Shown piece after piece: positions 17,568 to 28,690 of a stretch of 64,000 nucleotides of DNA. Every line of letters begins with the position of its first letter. Within the stretch, counting starts at the first letter, position 1. Made by a program: the position numbers and the translations under genes. The stretch is from Halomicrobium salinisoli (lineage in GTDB: Archaea > Halobacteriota > Halobacteria > Halobacteriales > Haloarculaceae): contig NZ_CP084463.1 in NCBI RefSeq assembly GCF_020405185.1, positions 248,001-312,000 on the forward strand, in the 5' to 3' direction. The notes below the pieces were generated by a model. The model had not been told where the DNA came from, ran no database searches, and saw only the letters and a program-made list of their open reading frames with translations.

Positions 17568-19418
17568 ATGAGTCAGGGACGAGACGCCAAGGTATACGTC
17601 AACGGCAGTCTGGTCGGGACCCATCCCGACCCGGAACAGCTCGCAGAACAGATCCGGCAGGCGCGCCGACGGGGCGACGTCTCCGAGATGGTCAACGTCT
17701 CCGTGCGCGACCGCACGGACGAGGTCATCGTCAACGCCGACGCCGGCCGCGCCCGGCGACCGCTACTGGTCGTCGAGGGCGGCGACCCGCTGATCAGCGA
17801 GGAGGAGGTCGAACAGCTCAAGGCCGGCGAACTCGGCTTCGAGGAACTGGTCGACCGCGGCGTCGTCGAGTTCATCGACGCCGAGGAGGAGGAGGACATC
17901 CTCGTCGCGGTCGACGAGGGCGACCTCGAACCGGGCTCGGACGGCGCGGACCCCGAGGCCTACACCCACCTCGAGGTCGACCCGCAGCTGATGTTCGGCA
18001 TCGGCGCGGGGATGATTCCCTACCCCGAGCACAACGCCTCGCCCCGCATTACGATGGGCGCGGGGATGATGAAGCAGTCGCTCGGGCTCCCGGCGGCGAA
18101 CTACCGGATCCGTCCGGACACGCGCCAGCACCTGCTGCACTACCCGCAGCTGTCGCTGGTCAAGACCCAGACGACCGAGCAGATCGGCTACGACGAGCGG
18201 CCCGCCGCGCAGAACTTCGTCGTCGCCGTCATGTCCTACGAGGGGTTCAACATCGAGGACGCGCTGGTCATGAACCAGGGCTCGGTCGACCGCGCGCTGG
18301 CTCGCTCCCACTTCTTCCGGACCTACGAGGGCGAGGAGCGCCGCTATCCGGGCGGTCAGGAGGACCGCTTCGAGATCCCCGACGACGAGGTACGGGGCGC
18401 CCGCGGCGAGGAGGCCTACACCCACCTCGACGAGGACGGTCTCGTCAACCCCGAGACGGAGGTCGACGAGAACGCCGTCCTGCTGGGCAAGACCTCGCCG
18501 CCCCGGTTCCTCGAGGAGCCGGACGACATGGGCGGCCTCTCGCCCCAGAAGCGCCGCGAGACGTCCGTCACGATGCGCTCCGGCGAGTCCGGCGTGGTCG
18601 ACACGGTCACGCTGATGGAGGGCGAGGACGGCTCGAAGCTCTCGAAGGTCTCCGTGCGCGACGAGCGGATCCCCGAACTCGGGGACAAGTTCGCGTCGCG
18701 GCACGGCCAGAAGGGCGTCGTGGGCCACATCGCGCCCCAGGAAGACATGCCCTTCACCGAGCAGGGCGTCGTCCCCGACCTCGTCCTGAACCCGCACGCG
18801 CTGCCGTCGCGGATGACTGTCGGCCACGTCCTGGAGATGCTGGGCGGCAAGGTCGGCTCGCTGGAGGGCCGCCGCGTCGACGGCACCGCCTTCACCGGCG
18901 AGGACGAGGACGAGCTCCGCGGCGCGCTGGAGGACCGCGGCTTCGAGTCCTCCGGCAAGGAGGTCATGTACTCCGGCGTCACGGGCGAGAAGATCGAGGC
19001 CGAGATCTTCGTCGGGACCATCTTCTACCAGAAGCTCTACCACATGGTCTCGAACAAGCTCCACGCCCGCTCCCGTGGCCCGGTGCAGGTGCTGACCCGC
19101 CAGCCCACCGAGGGCCGCGCCCGCGAGGGCGGCCTGCGCGTCGGGGAGATGGAGCGCGACGTCCTGATCGGTCACGGCGCCGCGATGGCGCTGAAAGAGC
19201 GCCTGCTCGACGAGTCCGACCGGGAGTGGATCAACGTCTGCGGCGAGTGTGGCATGACCGCCGTCGAGAACGTCGAGCAACGGCGGATCTACTGTCCGAA
19301 CTGCGACGAGGAGACCGAGATCCACGAGGTCGAGATGTCCTACGCCTTCAAGCTCCTGCTGGACGAGATGAAGGCGCTCGGCATCGCACCGCGGATCGAA
19401 CTGGAGGACGCTGTATAA
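17568..19418 (+). CDS. rpoB1: RNA polymerase subunit B' (Rpo2C)
   Basis: A 616-residue C-terminal half of the beta-like subunit. Recognisable segments are the hybrid-binding/wall domain ([17 protein letters not shown]), the AYTHLEVDP region and a C-terminal zinc ribbon [14 protein letters not shown] followed by CPNC. The start is ATG 17568, two bases after the rpoB'' stop; the longer upstream frame is a shadow of rpoB''. The stop directly abuts the rpoA' ATG. Confidence 0.97.
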   Translation: MSQGRDAKVYVNGSLVGTHPDPEQLAEQIRQARRRGDVSEMVNVSVRDRTDEVIVNADAGRARRPLLVVEGGDPLISEEEVEQLKAGELGFEELVDRGVVEFIDAEEEEDILVAVDEGDLEPGSDGADPEAYTHLEVDPQLMFGIGAGMIPYPEHNASPRITMGAGMMKQSLGLPAANYRIRPDTRQHLLHYPQLSLVKTQTTEQIGYDERPAAQNFVVAVMSYEGFNIEDALVMNQGSVDRALARSHFFRTYEGEERRYPGGQEDRFEIPDDEVRGARGEEAYTHLDEDGLVNPETEVDENAVLLGKTSPPRFLEEPDDMGGLSPQKRRETSVTMRSGESGVVDTVTLMEGEDGSKLSKVSVRDERIPELGDKFASRHGQKGVVGHIAPQEDMPFTEQGVVPDLVLNPHALPSRMTVGHVLEMLGGKVGSLEGRRVDGTAFTGEDEDELRGALEDRGFESSGKEVMYSGVTGEKIEAEIFVGTIFYQKLYHMVSNKLHARSRGPVQVLTRQPTEGRAREGGLRVGEMERDVLIGHGAAMALKERLLDESDREWINVCGECGMTAVENVEQRRIYCPNCDEETEIHEVEMSYAFKLLLDEMKALGIAPRIELEDAV

Positions 19419-22334
19419 ATGAGCGCGCAAGGATCACCCAAGGAGATCGGGCAGATCAGTTTCGGGCTGATGGACCCCGAGGAGTACCGAGAGATGAGCG
19501 CCACGAAGGTCATCACGGCCGACACCTACGACGACGACGGGTTCCCCATCGACATGGGGCTGATGGACCCGCGTCTGGGCGTGATCGACCCCGGCCTGGA
19601 GTGCAAGACCTGTGGCAAGCACTCCGGCTCCTGTAACGGCCACTTCGGCCACATCGAACTCGCCGCGCCGGTCATCCACGTGGGCTTCTCGAAGCTCATC
19701 CGGCGCCTGCTGCGGGGCACGTGCCGGAACTGCTCGCGGCTCGTCCTCGACGAGCGCGAGCGCGAGGAGTTCCTCGACCGGCTGGACCGGACCCGCGAGC
19801 TGGGCCAGGACCTCAACGACGTCACCAAGGCCGCCATCCGGCAGGCCCGCAAGAAGGACGTCTGCCCGTTCTGCGGCGAGCCCCAGTACGACATCAAACA
19901 CGAGAAGCCGACCACCTACTACGAGGTCCAGGACGTGCTGGCCTCGGAGTACTCCCAGCGCATCGTCGCGGCCATGGAGCCCGACGAGGAGGAGGGCCGC
20001 GAGCGGACGACGCCCCAGGAGCTGGCCGACGAGACGGGCATCGACCCGAGCCGCGTCCAGGAGATCATCTCCGGCGAGTTCCGCCCGCGCGAGGAGGACC
20101 GCCGGGCCATCGAGTCGGCGCTCGACGTCGACCTGACCGAGGAGGACGAGAACAAGCTGATGCCCTCGGACATCCGTGACTGGTTCGAGGACATCCCGGA
20201 CGAGGACATGGAGGTGCTCGGCATCAACCCCGAGCGCTCCCGGCCCGAGTGGATGATCCTCACCGTCCTCCCGGTGCCGCCGGTGACGGCCCGTCCCTCG
20301 ATCACGCTGGACAACGGCCAGCGCTCCGAGGACGACCTCACCCACAAGCTGGTGGACATCATCCGGATCAACCAGCGGTTCATGGAGAACCGCGAGGCCG
20401 GCGCGCCCCAGCTGATCATCGAGGACCTCTGGGAGCTGCTGCAGTACCACGTGACGACGTTCATGGACAACGAGATCAGCGGCACGCCGCCGGCGCGACA
20501 CCGCTCCGGCCGGCCGCTGAAGACCCTCTCCCAGCGCCTCAAGGGCAAGGAGGGCCGCTTCCGCGGCTCCCTCTCGGGGAAGCGCGTCAACTTCTCCGCT
20601 CGTACGGTCATCTCCCCGGACCCGACCCTCTCGCTGAACGAGGTCGGCGTCCCGGACCGCGTGGCCAGCGAGATGACCCAGACGATGAACGTCAACGAGC
20701 GCAACCTCGAGGACGCTCGTCGCTACGTCTCCAACGGCCCCGAGGAGCACCCCGGTGCCAACTACGTCAAGCGCCCCGACGGCCGGCGCCTGAAGGTCAC
20801 CGAGAAGAACTGCGAGGAGCTGGCCGAGAAGGTCGAACCGGGCTGGGAGGTCTCCCGGCACCTGATCGACGGCGACATCGTGATCTTCAACCGGCAGCCG
20901 TCGCTGCACCGGATGTCCATCATGGCCCACGAGGTCGTGGTGATGCCGTACAAGACCTTCCGGCTGAACACGACGGTGTGCCCGCCGTACAACGCCGACT
21001 TCGACGGCGACGAGATGAACATGCACGCCCTCCAGAACGAGGAGGCCCGTGCGGAGGCCCGCGTCCTGATGCGCGTCCAGGAGCAGATGCTCAGCCCGCG
21101 CTTCGGTGAGAACATCATCGGCGCCATCCAGGACCACATCTCGGGCACCCACCTGCTGACCCACACGAACCCGCACTTCAACGAGACGCAGGCGCTGGAC
21201 CTGCTGCGGGCGACCCGGATCGACGAGCTGCCCGAGCCCTCCGGCGAGGAGGACGGCCGGCCCTACTGGACCGGCCGGGACCTCTTCTCGGAGCTGCTGC
21301 CGGACGACCTGGACCTCGAGTTCACCAGCGAGACCGGCGACGAGGTCGTCATCGAGGACGGCCAGCTGGTCGAGGGGACGATCGACGACAGCGCCGTCGG
21401 CGGCTTCGGCGGCGAGATCGTCGACACGGTCGCGAAGATGTACTCCAAGACCCGGGCCCGCATCCTCGTCAACGAGGTCGCCTCGCTGGCGATGCGCTCG
21501 ATCATGCACTTCGGGTTCTCCATCGGGATCGACGACGAATCCGTCCCGGCGGAGGCCGAGACCCAGATCCAGGAGGCCATCGAGAACGCCTACGCCCGCG
21601 TCGAGGAGCTCATCGAGACCTACGAGCGCGGCGAGCTCGAGAGCCTGCCCGGTCGGACGGTCGACGAGACGCTGGAGATGAAGATCATGCAGACGCTGGG
21701 CAAGGCCCGCGACTCCGCCGGCGACATCGCCGAGGAGCACTTCGACGACGACAACCCGGCCGTCGTGATGGCCGAGTCCGGCGCGCGTGGGTCGATGCTG
21801 AACCTGACCCAGATGGCCGGCTGCGTCGGCCAGCAGGCGGTCCGCGGCGAGCGGATCAACCGCGGCTACGAGGACCGCACCCTGAGCCACTTCGAGCAGG
21901 ACGACCTCTCCGCGGACGCCCACGGCTTCGTGGAGGCCTCCTACCGGGGCGGGCTCGGCCCGAAGGAGTTCTTCTTCCACGCGATGGGCGGCCGCGAGGG
22001 CCTGGTCGACACGGCGGTCCGGACCTCCAAGTCCGGCTACCTGCAGCGCCGGCTGATCAACGCCCTCTCCGAACTGGAGACCCAGTACGACGGCACCGTC
22101 CGGGACACCTCGGACAACATCGTCCAGTTCGAGTTCGGCGAGGACGGCACCTCGCCGGTCCGGGTCTCCTCCAGCGAGGGCAACGGGGTCGACGTCGACC
22201 AGATCGCCGACCGCGTGATGGAGTCCGAGTTCGACTCCGAGCAGGAGAAGGCACAGTTCCTGGGCGAACGCACCGAGCCGACCAACCTCTCCGAACACGC
22301 CGACGACTGGTGGATGGCGGAGGGTGACGACTGA
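19419..22334 (+). CDS. rpoA1: RNA polymerase subunit A' (Rpo1N)
   Basis: A 971-residue N-terminal part of the beta'-like subunit. It carries the clamp zinc site [17 protein letters not shown] near residues 48-65, a second zinc site (CRNC/CPFC), and the absolutely conserved catalytic metal motif [10 protein letters not shown] at about 525-534 that holds the active-site magnesium. No intein interrupts this motif. An acidic insertion near residues 180-250 is typical of haloarchaea. It overlaps rpoA'' by one base (TGATG). Confidence 0.97.
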   Translation: MSAQGSPKEIGQISFGLMDPEEYREMSATKVITADTYDDDGFPIDMGLMDPRLGVIDPGLECKTCGKHSGSCNGHFGHIELAAPVIHVGFSKLIRRLLRGTCRNCSRLVLDEREREEFLDRLDRTRELGQDLNDVTKAAIRQARKKDVCPFCGEPQYDIKHEKPTTYYEVQDVLASEYSQRIVAAMEPDEEEGRERTTPQELADETGIDPSRVQEIISGEFRPREEDRRAIESALDVDLTEEDENKLMPSDIRDWFEDIPDEDMEVLGINPERSRPEWMILTVLPVPPVTARPSITLDNGQRSEDDLTHKLVDIIRINQRFMENREAGAPQLIIEDLWELLQYHVTTFMDNEISGTPPARHRSGRPLKTLSQRLKGKEGRFRGSLSGKRVNFSARTVISPDPTLSLNEVGVPDRVASEMTQTMNVNERNLEDARRYVSNGPEEHPGANYVKRPDGRRLKVTEKNCEELAEKVEPGWEVSRHLIDGDIVIFNRQPSLHRMSIMAHEVVVMPYKTFRLNTTVCPPYNADFDGDEMNMHALQNEEARAEARVLMRVQEQMLSPRFGENIIGAIQDHISGTHLLTHTNPHFNETQALDLLRATRIDELPEPSGEEDGRPYWTGRDLFSELLPDDLDLEFTSETGDEVVIEDGQLVEGTIDDSAVGGFGGEIVDTVAKMYSKTRARILVNEVASLAMRSIMHFGFSIGIDDESVPAEAETQIQEAIENAYARVEELIETYERGELESLPGRTVDETLEMKIMQTLGKARDSAGDIAEEHFDDDNPAVVMAESGARGSMLNLTQMAGCVGQQAVRGERINRGYEDRTLSHFEQDDLSADAHGFVEASYRGGLGPKEFFFHAMGGREGLVDTAVRTSKSGYLQRRLINALSELETQYDGTVRDTSDNIVQFEFGEDGTSPVRVSSSEGNGVDVDQIADRVMESEFDSEQEKAQFLGERTEPTNLSEHADDWWMAEGDD

Positions 22335-23521
22335 TGAGCCGAGCAGACGTATCCGCAGACGTCGAGGCCGTCGTGGAGGACACCGAGCTTCCGCGGCGCC
22401 TCAAGGACGAGGTGTACAGCGCGGTGACCGAGCGCGACGCGACGGTCGACGAGGCCGACGAGATCGCCAAGGCCGTCGAGTCCCGGTACCTGGAGACGAG
22501 GGTCGACCCGCTGGACCCGGTCGGGACGGTCTCGGCGCAGTCCATCGGGGAGCCCGGCACCCAGATGACGATGAACACGTTCCACTACGCCGGGGTCGCC
22601 GAGATCGACGTGACCCAGGGGCTCCCCCGGCTCATCGAGCTGGTGGACGCCCGGAAGACGCCGGACACGCCGATGATGACCGTCCACCTCGAGGACGAGT
22701 ACGCCGTCGACCGCGAACGCGCCCACGAGGTCGTCTGGAAGATCGAGGCCACGCGCATCCTCGCGCTGGGCGACATCTCGACGAACGTGGCGGACATGCT
22801 CGTCCAGATCGACCTCAACGAGCAGACGCTGATGGAGCGGTGGCCCACCGAGGACGACGTCGAGGTCGTCGCCGAGGAGATCGCCGACACCATCGAGTCG
22901 AAGCTGGGCGTCGAGGCCCGCCAGGTCGGCACGAACATCGAGTTCGGCCCCGAGGAGCCGTCCTACCGGGACCTGCTCCAGCTGGTCGAGGACCTCCGGG
23001 AGATCGTCTTCAAGGGGATCGACGACATCGACCGCGTCGTCATCCGCAAGGAGGAGACCGACCAGGGCGAGGAGTTCGTCCTCTACACCGAGGGGTCGGC
23101 CTTCGGCGACGTGCTCGGCATCGAGGGCGTCGACGCCTCCCGCACGACGTGTAACAACATCCACGAGATCCACCGCAACCTCGGCATCGAGGCGGCCCGC
23201 GAGACCCTGATCAACGAGACGATGCACACCCTCGAGGAGCAGGGCCTCGACGACGTGAACATCCGCCACCTGATGCTGGTCGCGGACATCATGACCAACC
23301 GCGGCGAGATCGAGTCGATCGGTCGCCACGGCATCTCCGGCAACAAGGAGTCCGTGCTGGCGAGGGCCGCGTTCGAGGTCACGGTCAACCACCTGCTCGA
23401 CGCCGCGATCCACGGCGAGATCGACGACCTCAACGGCGTCACCGAGAACGTCATCGTCGGCAAGCCGATCAAGCTCGGCACCGGCGACGTCGACCTCCGG
23501 ATGGGCGCCAGCCAGGACTGA
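22334..23521 (+). CDS. rpoA2: RNA polymerase subunit A'' (Rpo1C)
   Basis: A 395-residue C-terminal part of the beta'-like subunit. It has the trigger-loop and jaw motifs [20 protein letters not shown] and, near the end, [19 protein letters not shown]. The acidic tail is short. It is coupled to rpoA' by overlapping stop/start, and nusA follows 7 bases downstream. Confidence 0.97.
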   Translation: MSRADVSADVEAVVEDTELPRRLKDEVYSAVTERDATVDEADEIAKAVESRYLETRVDPLDPVGTVSAQSIGEPGTQMTMNTFHYAGVAEIDVTQGLPRLIELVDARKTPDTPMMTVHLEDEYAVDRERAHEVVWKIEATRILALGDISTNVADMLVQIDLNEQTLMERWPTEDDVEVVAEEIADTIESKLGVEARQVGTNIEFGPEEPSYRDLLQLVEDLREIVFKGIDDIDRVVIRKEETDQGEEFVLYTEGSAFGDVLGIEGVDASRTTCNNIHEIHRNLGIEAARETLINETMHTLEEQGLDDVNIRHLMLVADIMTNRGEIESIGRHGISGNKESVLARAAFEVTVNHLLDAAIHGEIDDLNGVTENVIVGKPIKLGTGDVDLRMGASQD

Positions 23522-23528
23522 CGGGCTG

Positions 23529-23954
23529 ATGGAGGTCGCCCTCTCGGACGAGGAACGCCGGCTGGTCGCGCTGTTCGAAGACGAGACGGGCGCTACGGTC
23601 CGGGACTGCGTCGTCGACGACGAGCACGATCGGCTGGTCTACCTCGTGGCCGCGGGCGACATGCCCGACGCGATCGGCCCGGGCGGCGAGGCCGTCCGGC
23701 GCGTCGAGGACCGCCTCGACCGCGAGATCAGGCTCGTCGAGGACGCCGACTCGGCCGCCGACTTCGTCGCGAACGCGCTGGCCCCGGCCGCGGTGTACAA
23801 CGTGACGCTCTCGGAGAACGGCGACACCGTCGCCTACGTCGAGGTCGCGCAGGCCGACCGCGGCGTCGCCATCGGCGTGGGCGGCAAGAACATCGAGGCC
23901 GCGCGCACGCTCGCGGAGCGGCACTTCGGCGTCGACGGGATCGAACTGCCCTGA
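23529..23954 (+). CDS. nusA: NusA-like transcription factor (two KH domains)
   Basis: A 141-residue archaeal NusA that lacks the bacterial N-terminal polymerase-binding domain. It consists of two KH RNA-binding domains, the second with the GxxG loop in AIGVGGKNIEAAR. It is thought to act in termination or antitermination; its role in archaea is less clear than in bacteria. It ends the RNA polymerase operon. A T-rich stretch (gctttt) at about 23970 may terminate transcription before the convergent transducer gene. Confidence 0.93.
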   Translation: MEVALSDEERRLVALFEDETGATVRDCVVDDEHDRLVYLVAAGDMPDAIGPGGEAVRRVEDRLDREIRLVEDADSAADFVANALAPAAVYNVTLSENGDTVAYVEVAQADRGVAIGVGGKNIEAARTLAERHFGVDGIELP

Positions 23955-24017
23955 GCGGGGCTCGCTTTTCGCACTCTCACGGCTCCGGAGCGACTGCCAC
24001 GGAAACCACGCTCGCGA

Positions 24018-26489
24018 TCAGTCGCCGCCCGCGTCGCTCGCCTCACCGCCGTCGGAACTCCGTTCCGACGAGGATCGACTCGCTTCGCTCGTCTCACCGC
24101 CGTCGGTAGCGGCGGGCCGGTCGTCGCCGCCCTCGGCCGGCCCGCGGCCCCCGTCGGCGCCGCCCGCGCTCGTCTCGAACTGCTCGGTCAGCGCCCGGAG
24201 GTCGCCGGCCTGCTCGGACAGCGAGTCGATGTTGCGCGTGACCTCGGTGATCGCGGCGGTCTGCTCCTCGGCCGCGGCGGCGGCGCTCTCGGCCCGGTCG
24301 GCCGTCTGGGAACTGACGTCGCCGACCTCGTCGACCATGGCGACGACCTCCTCGGTGGAGGCGGCCTGGTCGTCGGTGGCGTCGCTGATCGACTGGACGC
24401 CGTCGTCGGCGTCCTCGACGGCGTCGACGATCTCCTCCAGGTGCTCGACGGTGGCCTCGACGCTGTCGACGCCGTCGGCCACGCGGTCGCTCATCTCGCG
24501 CATGTCGGTCACGGCCTCGCCGGTGGCGTCCTGGACCTCGGCGATCAGGTCGCCGATCTCGTCGGTGGCCTCGGTGGTCTCCCGGGCCAGCGACTTGATC
24601 TCGTCGGCGACGACGGCGAAGCCCTCGCCGGCCTCGCCGGCGCGGGCGGCCTCGATGGAGGCGTTCAGCGCCAGCACGTTCGTCTGCTCGGCGACGTCCT
24701 CGATGAACTCGACGACCTCGCCGATGCGGTCCATCTCGGCGTCGAGGGCCTCGATCTGCTCTGCGGTGGCCCCGGCGGTCGCCTCGACGGCGTCCATCTC
24801 CTCGACCGTCCGGGTGGCGGTCGCCCGTCCCTCGTCGCCGGCCTCGGCGGCGGCCTGCGACGTGCCGGCCACCTCGTCGGCGGAGGAGGCCACCTCCTCG
24901 ATGGTCGCCGAGAGGTCGGTCATCTCGCCGGCGGCCTCCTGGACGGTCTCGTCCTGGCGCTCGGCGTCGGCGGCGATGGCCTGGACCGTGTCGCTGACCT
25001 CCTCGCTGGCGGTCTCGACCTCGCGGGCGCTGGCGGCGATGGTCTCGCTGGCGCCGTCGACCTCGCGGGCGAAGTCGTCGATGCGGTCGACCGTCCGCTC
25101 TAACTCGGCCAGCATGTCGTTACAGGAGCGGGCGATCTCGCGCATGGCGTCGTTGTCGACGTCGTCGTCGAGTCGGCGGGTCAGGTCGCCGTCGGCGGCC
25201 CGCGCCATGGTCTCGCTGAACTGTTCGGCCTGCCGTTCGAGGTCACTGGCCAGTCGCTCGGCCTCCTCGCGCGCCCGCTCGGACTCCTCGCGGGCCTCCT
25301 CGATGTCGTCGACGAACCCCTCGAGGTCCCGGTGCATCCGGTCGAGCGAGTCGCCGAGGACTCCGGGGACGTCCTCGTCGAGGGCGTCGTCGTCGAACTC
25401 GCGGGCGGCCAGCGCCTCCGCCTGCGCGGCGACGGTCTGGAGGTACACCTGCGTCTCGCGGACCGCCGCCTGGACCTCGCCGACCTCGTCGATGCGGTCG
25501 CCGGCGGCCATCTCGGTGTCGAGGTCGCCGGCGGCCAGCGCGCGGGCCCGCCGGGAGAGCGCGCCCAGCGACCCCTTCACGTCCCGGCCCACGACGACGC
25601 CGATGACGGCCAGCCCGCCCAGGGCGACGGCGACGAGCGCGAGGACGTTGGTCTGGACCTCGTCCCGGAGGCTGTAGGCGGCCGAGGTCGGCACGGACTT
25701 GACGACGATCCAGTTCGTCCCCTCGACGGGCGCGTAGGCCAGCAGCGACCCGTTATCCCGGACGACGCCGGGTTCGCCGGACGCATTCAGGGCGGCCACT
25801 GCCCGCTCGCCCTGCGGATCGACCGTCTGCTCCAGCGACTCGTTGGGGGCGAACAGGATCCGGCCCTCGCGGTCGACGACGCGGGTGTGGCCGCCCTCGA
25901 TGGCGTTGCGGAAGTCGCTCGCGACGGCCGTGGTGTTCACCACGAGCATGACGCTCGTGTCGCGACCGGGGACGGGGCTGGCGAACGCCTGCCGGTTGAC
26001 TGCGAGGTGCCGGTAGGCGTCGGAGGTCGCCACGTCGCCGTCGCCCTCGAAGGTCAGCTCGTCCCGTTCCCACTCGGTCCCGAGGTCGTCCGTGGAGAAC
26101 CCCATCATCGACGTCCCGGAGCTGTGTTCGATCGTCCCCTGCTCGAAGTTCACGTAGTGGACCGCCTGGACGTACGCCGGCAGCCGTTCGCTCTCCTCGC
26201 GGAGCAGATCGCCGATCGCGGCGGTGTCGCCGGTCCGGACGACCTCGTGGTTCGAGAGCATGCGTGTCGCCTCTCGCTGGCGCTGCACCCAGGTGGCCAT
26301 CCCCGCGGCCTCCTGCTGGACGCTGGTCTCCAGCTGGGCGTTTCGCTGGTCGGTCAACTCGGCGCTGACTCGATCCTGGGTGTACAGCCCGAGGGCGGTC
26401 ACGGCGACGGTCACCACGAGGACGATCAGCGCGAACTTCCGGAGGTAGCTCTTCCGGACGACGTCGGGGAGCACGGATTCGAGAGACAT
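24018..26489 (-). CDS. Halobacterial chemotaxis transducer (Htr)
   Basis: An 823-residue methyl-accepting transducer. A first membrane helix lies near residues 17-38, then an external ligand-binding (double Cache-like) domain of about 240 residues, a second helix near 280-300, a HAMP region, and a long cytoplasmic coiled coil with the conserved signalling tip around residue 625 ([14 protein letters not shown]). Glu/Gln-rich methylation helices are visible. The ligand is unknown and no sensory rhodopsin is adjacent. The C-terminus is a Ser/Asp/Gly repeat ([16 protein letters not shown]). It sits on the opposite strand between nusA and rps12, splitting genes that are contiguous in many haloarchaea. 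Confidence 0.92.
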   Translation of the reverse strand: MSLESVLPDVVRKSYLRKFALIVLVVTVAVTALGLYTQDRVSAELTDQRNAQLETSVQQEAAGMATWVQRQREATRMLSNHEVVRTGDTAAIGDLLREESERLPAYVQAVHYVNFEQGTIEHSSGTSMMGFSTDDLGTEWERDELTFEGDGDVATSDAYRHLAVNRQAFASPVPGRDTSVMLVVNTTAVASDFRNAIEGGHTRVVDREGRILFAPNESLEQTVDPQGERAVAALNASGEPGVVRDNGSLLAYAPVEGTNWIVVKSVPTSAAYSLRDEVQTNVLALVAVALGGLAVIGVVVGRDVKGSLGALSRRARALAAGDLDTEMAAGDRIDEVGEVQAAVRETQVYLQTVAAQAEALAAREFDDDALDEDVPGVLGDSLDRMHRDLEGFVDDIEEAREESERAREEAERLASDLERQAEQFSETMARAADGDLTRRLDDDVDNDAMREIARSCNDMLAELERTVDRIDDFAREVDGASETIAASAREVETASEEVSDTVQAIAADAERQDETVQEAAGEMTDLSATIEEVASSADEVAGTSQAAAEAGDEGRATATRTVEEMDAVEATAGATAEQIEALDAEMDRIGEVVEFIEDVAEQTNVLALNASIEAARAGEAGEGFAVVADEIKSLARETTEATDEIGDLIAEVQDATGEAVTDMREMSDRVADGVDSVEATVEHLEEIVDAVEDADDGVQSISDATDDQAASTEEVVAMVDEVGDVSSQTADRAESAAAAAEEQTAAITEVTRNIDSLSEQAGDLRALTEQFETSAGGADGGRGPAEGGDDRPAATDGGETSEASRSSSERSSDGGEASDAGGD

Positions 26490-26612
26490 TCGCCGGTCAG
26501 TGTTCTCAGGAGCCCCGCGCCCCGGCTTAAAGGCTGCCCGCGGAGTATCAGCCCTGATAGCGTCGCCGCGGGTCTGTGGACACGTGACGTGGGGCGAACA
26601 GAAAGAGGAGCC

Positions 26613-26618
26613 TTAAGT
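26613..26618 (+). promoter_or_regulatory. TATA-type promoter of rps12-rps7
   Basis: TTAAGT centred about 29 bases upstream of the rps12 ATG, giving a leaderless or near-leaderless mRNA. Rps12-rps7 therefore has its own promoter now that the transducer gene separates it from nusA. Confidence 0.6.
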
Positions 26619-26644
26619 AGCTCGGCCGGGTACCACGGCCTACT

Positions 26645-27073
26645 ATGGCGAACGGCAAGTACGCCGCACGCAAACTCAAGAAGGACCGCCAGAACCACCG
26701 GTGGTCCGACTCCGACTACGCGCGCCGGGAGCGCGGTCTGGGCAAGGCCTCGGACCCGCTCGAGGGCGCGCCCCAGGGTCGGGGCATCGTGCTCGAGAAG
26801 GTCGGTATCGAAGCGAAGCAGCCCAACTCCGCGATCCGGAAGTGCGTCCGGGTCCAGCTCATCAAGAACGGGAAGCAGGTCACCGCGTTCTGCCCCGGTG
26901 ACGGCGCCATCTCGTTCATCGACGAGCACGACGAGGTCACCATCGCCGGCATCGGCGGCGCGAAGGGCCGCGCGATGGGCGACCTCTCGGGCGTCAACTA
27001 CAAGGTCGAGAAGGTCAACGGCGTGTCGATGATCGAACTCGTCCGCGGGAACGCGGAGAAGCCGGTGCGATAA
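26645..27073 (+). CDS. rps12: Ribosomal protein uS12
   Basis: A 142-residue archaeal uS12 located at the decoding centre. The conserved loops [15 protein letters not shown] and [17 protein letters not shown] are intact. Rps7 starts 2 bases after its stop, so the two are co-translated. Confidence 0.97.
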   Translation: MANGKYAARKLKKDRQNHRWSDSDYARRERGLGKASDPLEGAPQGRGIVLEKVGIEAKQPNSAIRKCVRVQLIKNGKQVTAFCPGDGAISFIDEHDEVTIAGIGGAKGRAMGDLSGVNYKVEKVNGVSMIELVRGNAEKPVR

Positions 27074-27075
27074 CC

Positions 27076-27690
27076 ATGTCGGCAGAGGACTCTCCCGAGC
27101 CGGACGCGCCCGCCGGCACCGACGAGGACACCACTTCGGCCCAGCTCTTCGGCGAGTGGGACGTCACTGACATCGAGTTTCAGGACCCCTCGACCGAGCG
27201 CTACATCACGGTCACGCCCATCGCCCACACGATGGGTCGCCACACCGACAAGCAGTTCAAGAAGTCCCAGATCTCCATCGTCGAGCGGCTCATCAACCGC
27301 CTGATGCAGACCGAGGAGAACACGGGCAAGAAGCAGCTAGCGACCACGCTGGTCCGTGACGCCTTCGACATCATCCACGAGCGCAGCGAGGAGAACCCGG
27401 TGCAGGTGCTCGTCACCGCCGTCGAGAACTCCGCGCCGCGCGAGGAGACCGTCCGCCTGAAGTACGGTGGCATCTCCGTCCCGAAGGCCGTCGACGTCTC
27501 GCCCCAGCGCCGCGTCGACCAGGCCCTGAAGTTCCTCGCCGAGGGCGTCTACGGCGACTCCTTCAAGACGACCACCGACGCCGAGGAGGCGCTCGCCCAG
27601 CAGCTCATGGGCGCCGCCAACAACGACGTCGGCACCTACGCCGTCAACCAGAAAGAAGAGAAGGAACGCGTCGCGGCGGCCGCGCGGTAA
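27076..27690 (+). CDS. rps7: Ribosomal protein uS7
   Basis: A 204-residue uS7 with an acidic haloarchaeal N-terminal extension of about 45 residues before the conserved core (RHTDKQFKKSQISIVERLINRL in parts, then VQVLVTAVENSAPREETVRL). It binds the 3' domain of 16S rRNA. FusA, its usual next neighbour, is displaced about 6.8 kb downstream. Confidence 0.97.
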   Translation: MSAEDSPEPDAPAGTDEDTTSAQLFGEWDVTDIEFQDPSTERYITVTPIAHTMGRHTDKQFKKSQISIVERLINRLMQTEENTGKKQLATTLVRDAFDIIHERSEENPVQVLVTAVENSAPREETVRLKYGGISVPKAVDVSPQRRVDQALKFLAEGVYGDSFKTTTDAEEALAQQLMGAANNDVGTYAVNQKEEKERVAAAAR

Positions 27691-27789
27691 GCCGTTCTGC
27701 GATCTCTCTTCGTCTTCTGCCCGTCTGTAGCGTCGCGGCCGACCGTCCCGTCCCGACGGTTCGTCAGAGTCTCCTGTACCGCCGGTCCG

Positions 27790-28608
27790 TCAGAGCCCCA
27801 TCTCGTTGCGCAGGAAGAGCCCGGCCGACCTGACCAGCGACGGCCGGTCGATCTGCTCCATCTCGGCGTCGGTCAGCTCGAAGTCGAGCGCGGCGAGGTT
27901 CCCCGCGAGGTGCTCCCGGTTCGTCGACTTCGGGACTGCGGCGACGTTCTCCAGTTGCGTGACCCACCGGAGCGCGACCTGGGCGGGCGTCTTCCCGTAC
28001 CGCTCGCCGATCCGGGCCAGCAGGTCGTCGTCGACGAGGCCGCCGTGGGCCAGCGGGCTGTAGGCGGTCACCATCGCGTCGACGTCCGCGCAGTACTCCC
28101 GGAGCGATCGGTGCGTGTAGTGGGGGTGGAGTCGCACCTGATCGGCCACCAGCGGGATCGGGGACTTCTCGCGGGCGCGCTTCAGCCGCCAGCGCCGGAA
28201 GTTGCTCACGCCGGCGTGGCGGACCAGCCCCTCGTCGCGCAGTTCGGCCATCGCACGCGCCGTCTCGCGGAAGGAGACCAGCGGTGCGGGCCAGTGCAGC
28301 AGGAGGAGGTCGACGTAGTCGGTGTCGAGCCGGTCGAGGCTCGCCCGGGTGGACTCGATCACGTCGTCGTACCGGGCGTTGCCGGGCGTGACCTTCGTCG
28401 TCAGGAAGACGTCCTCGCGGTCCACGTCGGCGTCGGCGATCGCCGATCCTACCTCGCGCTCGTTCCCGTACAGCTGGGCCGTGTCGACGTGCCGGTATCC
28501 CAGTTCGAGCGCGGTCGACACCGTCTCGTAGCACTGTTCTCCGGTGAGCTGCCACGTCCCGAGGCCGATCGCGGGGACTTCGGCGTCCCGGACCCGCACG
28601 TACTCCAT
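27790..28608 (-). CDS. Aldo/keto reductase
   Basis: A 272-residue NADPH-dependent (beta/alpha)8 oxidoreductase. It has the catalytic tetrad context: Asp in GYRHVDTAQLYGNE with Tyr51 nearby, Lys in FLTTKV, and His in LLLLHWPAP. The cofactor region VPKSTNREHLAGNL is near the C-terminus. Substrate unknown. ATG 28608 is chosen; the frame extends upstream to 28845 but that part overlaps the divergent gene and is not protein-like. Confidence 0.88.
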   Translation of the reverse strand: MEYVRVRDAEVPAIGLGTWQLTGEQCYETVSTALELGYRHVDTAQLYGNEREVGSAIADADVDREDVFLTTKVTPGNARYDDVIESTRASLDRLDTDYVDLLLLHWPAPLVSFRETARAMAELRDEGLVRHAGVSNFRRWRLKRAREKSPIPLVADQVRLHPHYTHRSLREYCADVDAMVTAYSPLAHGGLVDDDLLARIGERYGKTPAQVALRWVTQLENVAAVPKSTNREHLAGNLAALDFELTDAEMEQIDRPSLVRSAGLFLRNEMGL

Positions 28609-28690
28609 GCTCCCACGACGGCCGACGGAAACTAAAACGACCGTCCTACGATCCGTCACCCTTACTACCGACTGCCCGCCAGTCACGTGC

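Noticed and set aside
19434..22298. 954-codon minus-strand frame opposite rpoA'
   Set aside because: Shadow ORF of a GC-rich gene; the translation is Val/Leu/Asp/Arg/Gly-biased with no domain.
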